Shown one piece after another: positions 63,084 to 64,000 of a DNA stretch of 64,000 nt. Source of the stretch: Eutreptiella sp. 'Long Island Sound 2002'. Its lineage: Eukaryota > Euglenozoa > Euglenophyceae > Eutreptiales > Eutreptiaceae. Positions within the stretch are counted from its first letter, which is position 1; the number at the start of each line of letters is the position of its first letter. Location: assembly GCA_964036045.1 (NCBI GenBank), contig OZ038388.1:37868947-37932946 (forward strand), written 5' to 3'. A model generated the notes under the pieces. That model ran no database searches and was not told where the DNA came from. It saw nothing but the letters and a program-made list of their open reading frames with translations. Made by a program: the position numbers and the translations under genes.

Positions 63084-64000
63084 ATGTTGGATGGAGAAAT
63101 GACTTCCTTAAAAGGCACCCTCTCGAAGTTTCAACTTGAATTCACAACTCATGTGCAAAAAACAATCCATTATGTTGAGGAACAAGTTGAAAAGGCAACG
63201 TCACTATTAACCGGTGAGGTACAGTCCTTGCGTCGTGAACTATCCATGGAGCAACAAGCCCGGCAAGGGGATCGGGTGAGGTTTGAACAATTGATTTCAC
63301 TTCTTACTGCGCGTGTGGATGCATTGGAGAGTAAGAGAGGAGTGCAACGTGCTTCCCCTTTGAAGACCCCAGGTGAAGGGATAGGCATTCAGGTTTCTTC
63401 TCTTTCAGCCGAAGTTCAGCTTTTGAAGAGGCAGTTTGATTCCATAAGGGAATGTTTGAGTGGTTTGGAAGAACGCTTGACTGTGTATGACATCAAGCAT
63501 GTGCCAGAATTGGGTCAGTTGGGTGCGCATTTCAAGGGACATGTGAGCGAGCTCAGTGAGCTCAAGCTGGGACTTGCCAAGCTCAAGATAGATTGTGAGT
63601 CAAATGAGACTATCTTGCAGCATTTAAAGGCTAAGTTGCCTGCGGTGAGTAGTGGTGGAACGAGTCCATCCTCCAAGGTGTCCACTCCTACCACTGACAG
63701 GCTGAATTTGGTAAAGGTGCAGCGTGCATACACTTTGGTAAGTGAACAGGTTAACAAGGTGCAGGGAGATGTATTGGGGTGCATGCAAGATTGTGCAGCA
63801 ATCAGAAATGACATTTCTGCAGCCTCCAACCAGCATAAGTCAAGTGTAGACGATGCAATACAGACACTCAGGAGTGAATTAACATCTCATGTGACAACCA
63901 TGCATCAATCAAGTGGCTTGACTGGATCTTATTTTGCACCCACTGCAACCCCAAGGCCTAAGGATCCCAGAGTTGTCACTTTTGGTGTGGATCCAACAGG
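63084..64000 (+). CDS. Coiled-coil protein, open at the right edge (partial)
   Basis: An ATG at 63084 follows an in-frame TAG at 63072. The frame then stays open to the window end, at least 305 codons. It begins MLDGEMTSLKGTLSKFQLEF. It is helical throughout: VEEQVEKATSLLTGEVQSLR, LISLLTARVDALESKRG, VSSLSAEVQLLKRQFDSIRE and ELKLGLAKLKIDCESNE show the heptad-like leucines of coiled coils. Near the right edge is PTATPRPKDPRVVTFGVDPT. No catalytic motif is seen. Such helical, low-Cys proteins occur as Gag or structural proteins of retroelements. The composition resembles the ORF at 61045, so both may belong to one element. Confidence 0.6.
   Translation, partial: MLDGEMTSLKGTLSKFQLEFTTHVQKTIHYVEEQVEKATSLLTGEVQSLRRELSMEQQARQGDRVRFEQLISLLTARVDALESKRGVQRASPLKTPGEGIGIQVSSLSAEVQLLKRQFDSIRECLSGLEERLTVYDIKHVPELGQLGAHFKGHVSELSELKLGLAKLKIDCESNETILQHLKAKLPAVSSGGTSPSSKVSTPTTDRLNLVKVQRAYTLVSEQVNKVQGDVLGCMQDCAAIRNDISAASNQHKSSVDDAIQTLRSELTSHVTTMHQSSGLTGSYFAPTATPRPKDPRVVTFGVDPT

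Overview
This window is eukaryotic repeat DNA. It holds no recognisable single-copy host gene apart from fragments. It contains LTR retrotransposons (Ty3/gypsy chromoviruses whose primer-site candidates resemble the initiator-tRNA-Met type), non-LTR (LINE) elements with EEP endonuclease, reverse transcriptase (RT) and RNase H, a CACTA-like DNA transposon and several tandem arrays. Nothing is organised as bacterial operons. The element types fit a large-genome green alga or charophyte, or another photosynthetic protist, but the sequence does not name a species.

Layout. 1-310: minus-strand Ty3/gypsy RT fragment. 575-8790: a decayed plus-strand LINE with an N-terminal unknown region, an AlkB-like dioxygenase domain, EEP endonuclease, RT, a possible Tudor-like segment, RNase H and a Cys/His C-terminal domain. 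9015-17050: a satellite block with an alternating 84/82-bp satellite, a 65-bp minisatellite of about 39 copies, a 64-bp minisatellite, a 2.2-kb C/A-rich G-poor tract and a second 65-bp array. 17064-17573: a proline-rich ORF. 17690-27845: a minus-strand Ty3/gypsy pol split by a 7.8-kb CACTA-like transposon (18256-26051), which has 14-bp perfect terminal inverted repeats, subterminal arrays of about 185 bp and a split transposase plus accessory genes. 29259-31774: a 5'-truncated second LINE of the same kind on the minus strand. 31942-32370: a leucine-rich-repeat fragment cut by an LTR.

32372-59208: two copies of one chromovirus family with LTRs of at least 2.03 kb. Copy 1 (32372-46332) carries a clean 4.39-kb non-autonomous LTR element (36189-40579; 669-bp LTRs; TCAGG target duplication) inside gag, a nonsense codon and a frameshift in pol, and an integrase cut off where the next LTR begins. 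Copy 2 (46333-59208) has an intact 1036-aa gag and a pol with a single nonsense codon. In both copies pol follows gag in the same frame after a UAG codon, so Gag-Pol is probably made by readthrough. Pol runs protease, a segment resembling the DIRS methyltransferase-like domain, RT, RNase H, integrase and chromodomain.

59209-64000: a Penelope-like RT remnant, a coiled-coil ORF with a palindromic repeat at its 3' end, an ORF with a SUMO-interaction-like motif and a PHD finger, a 70-bp duplication, and a second coiled-coil ORF that runs off the right edge.

The coding genes serve their own elements: Gag packages RNA, Pol copies and integrates it, LINE proteins nick and reverse transcribe at the target, and the transposase cuts and pastes. 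The nesting gives a relative order of insertion.
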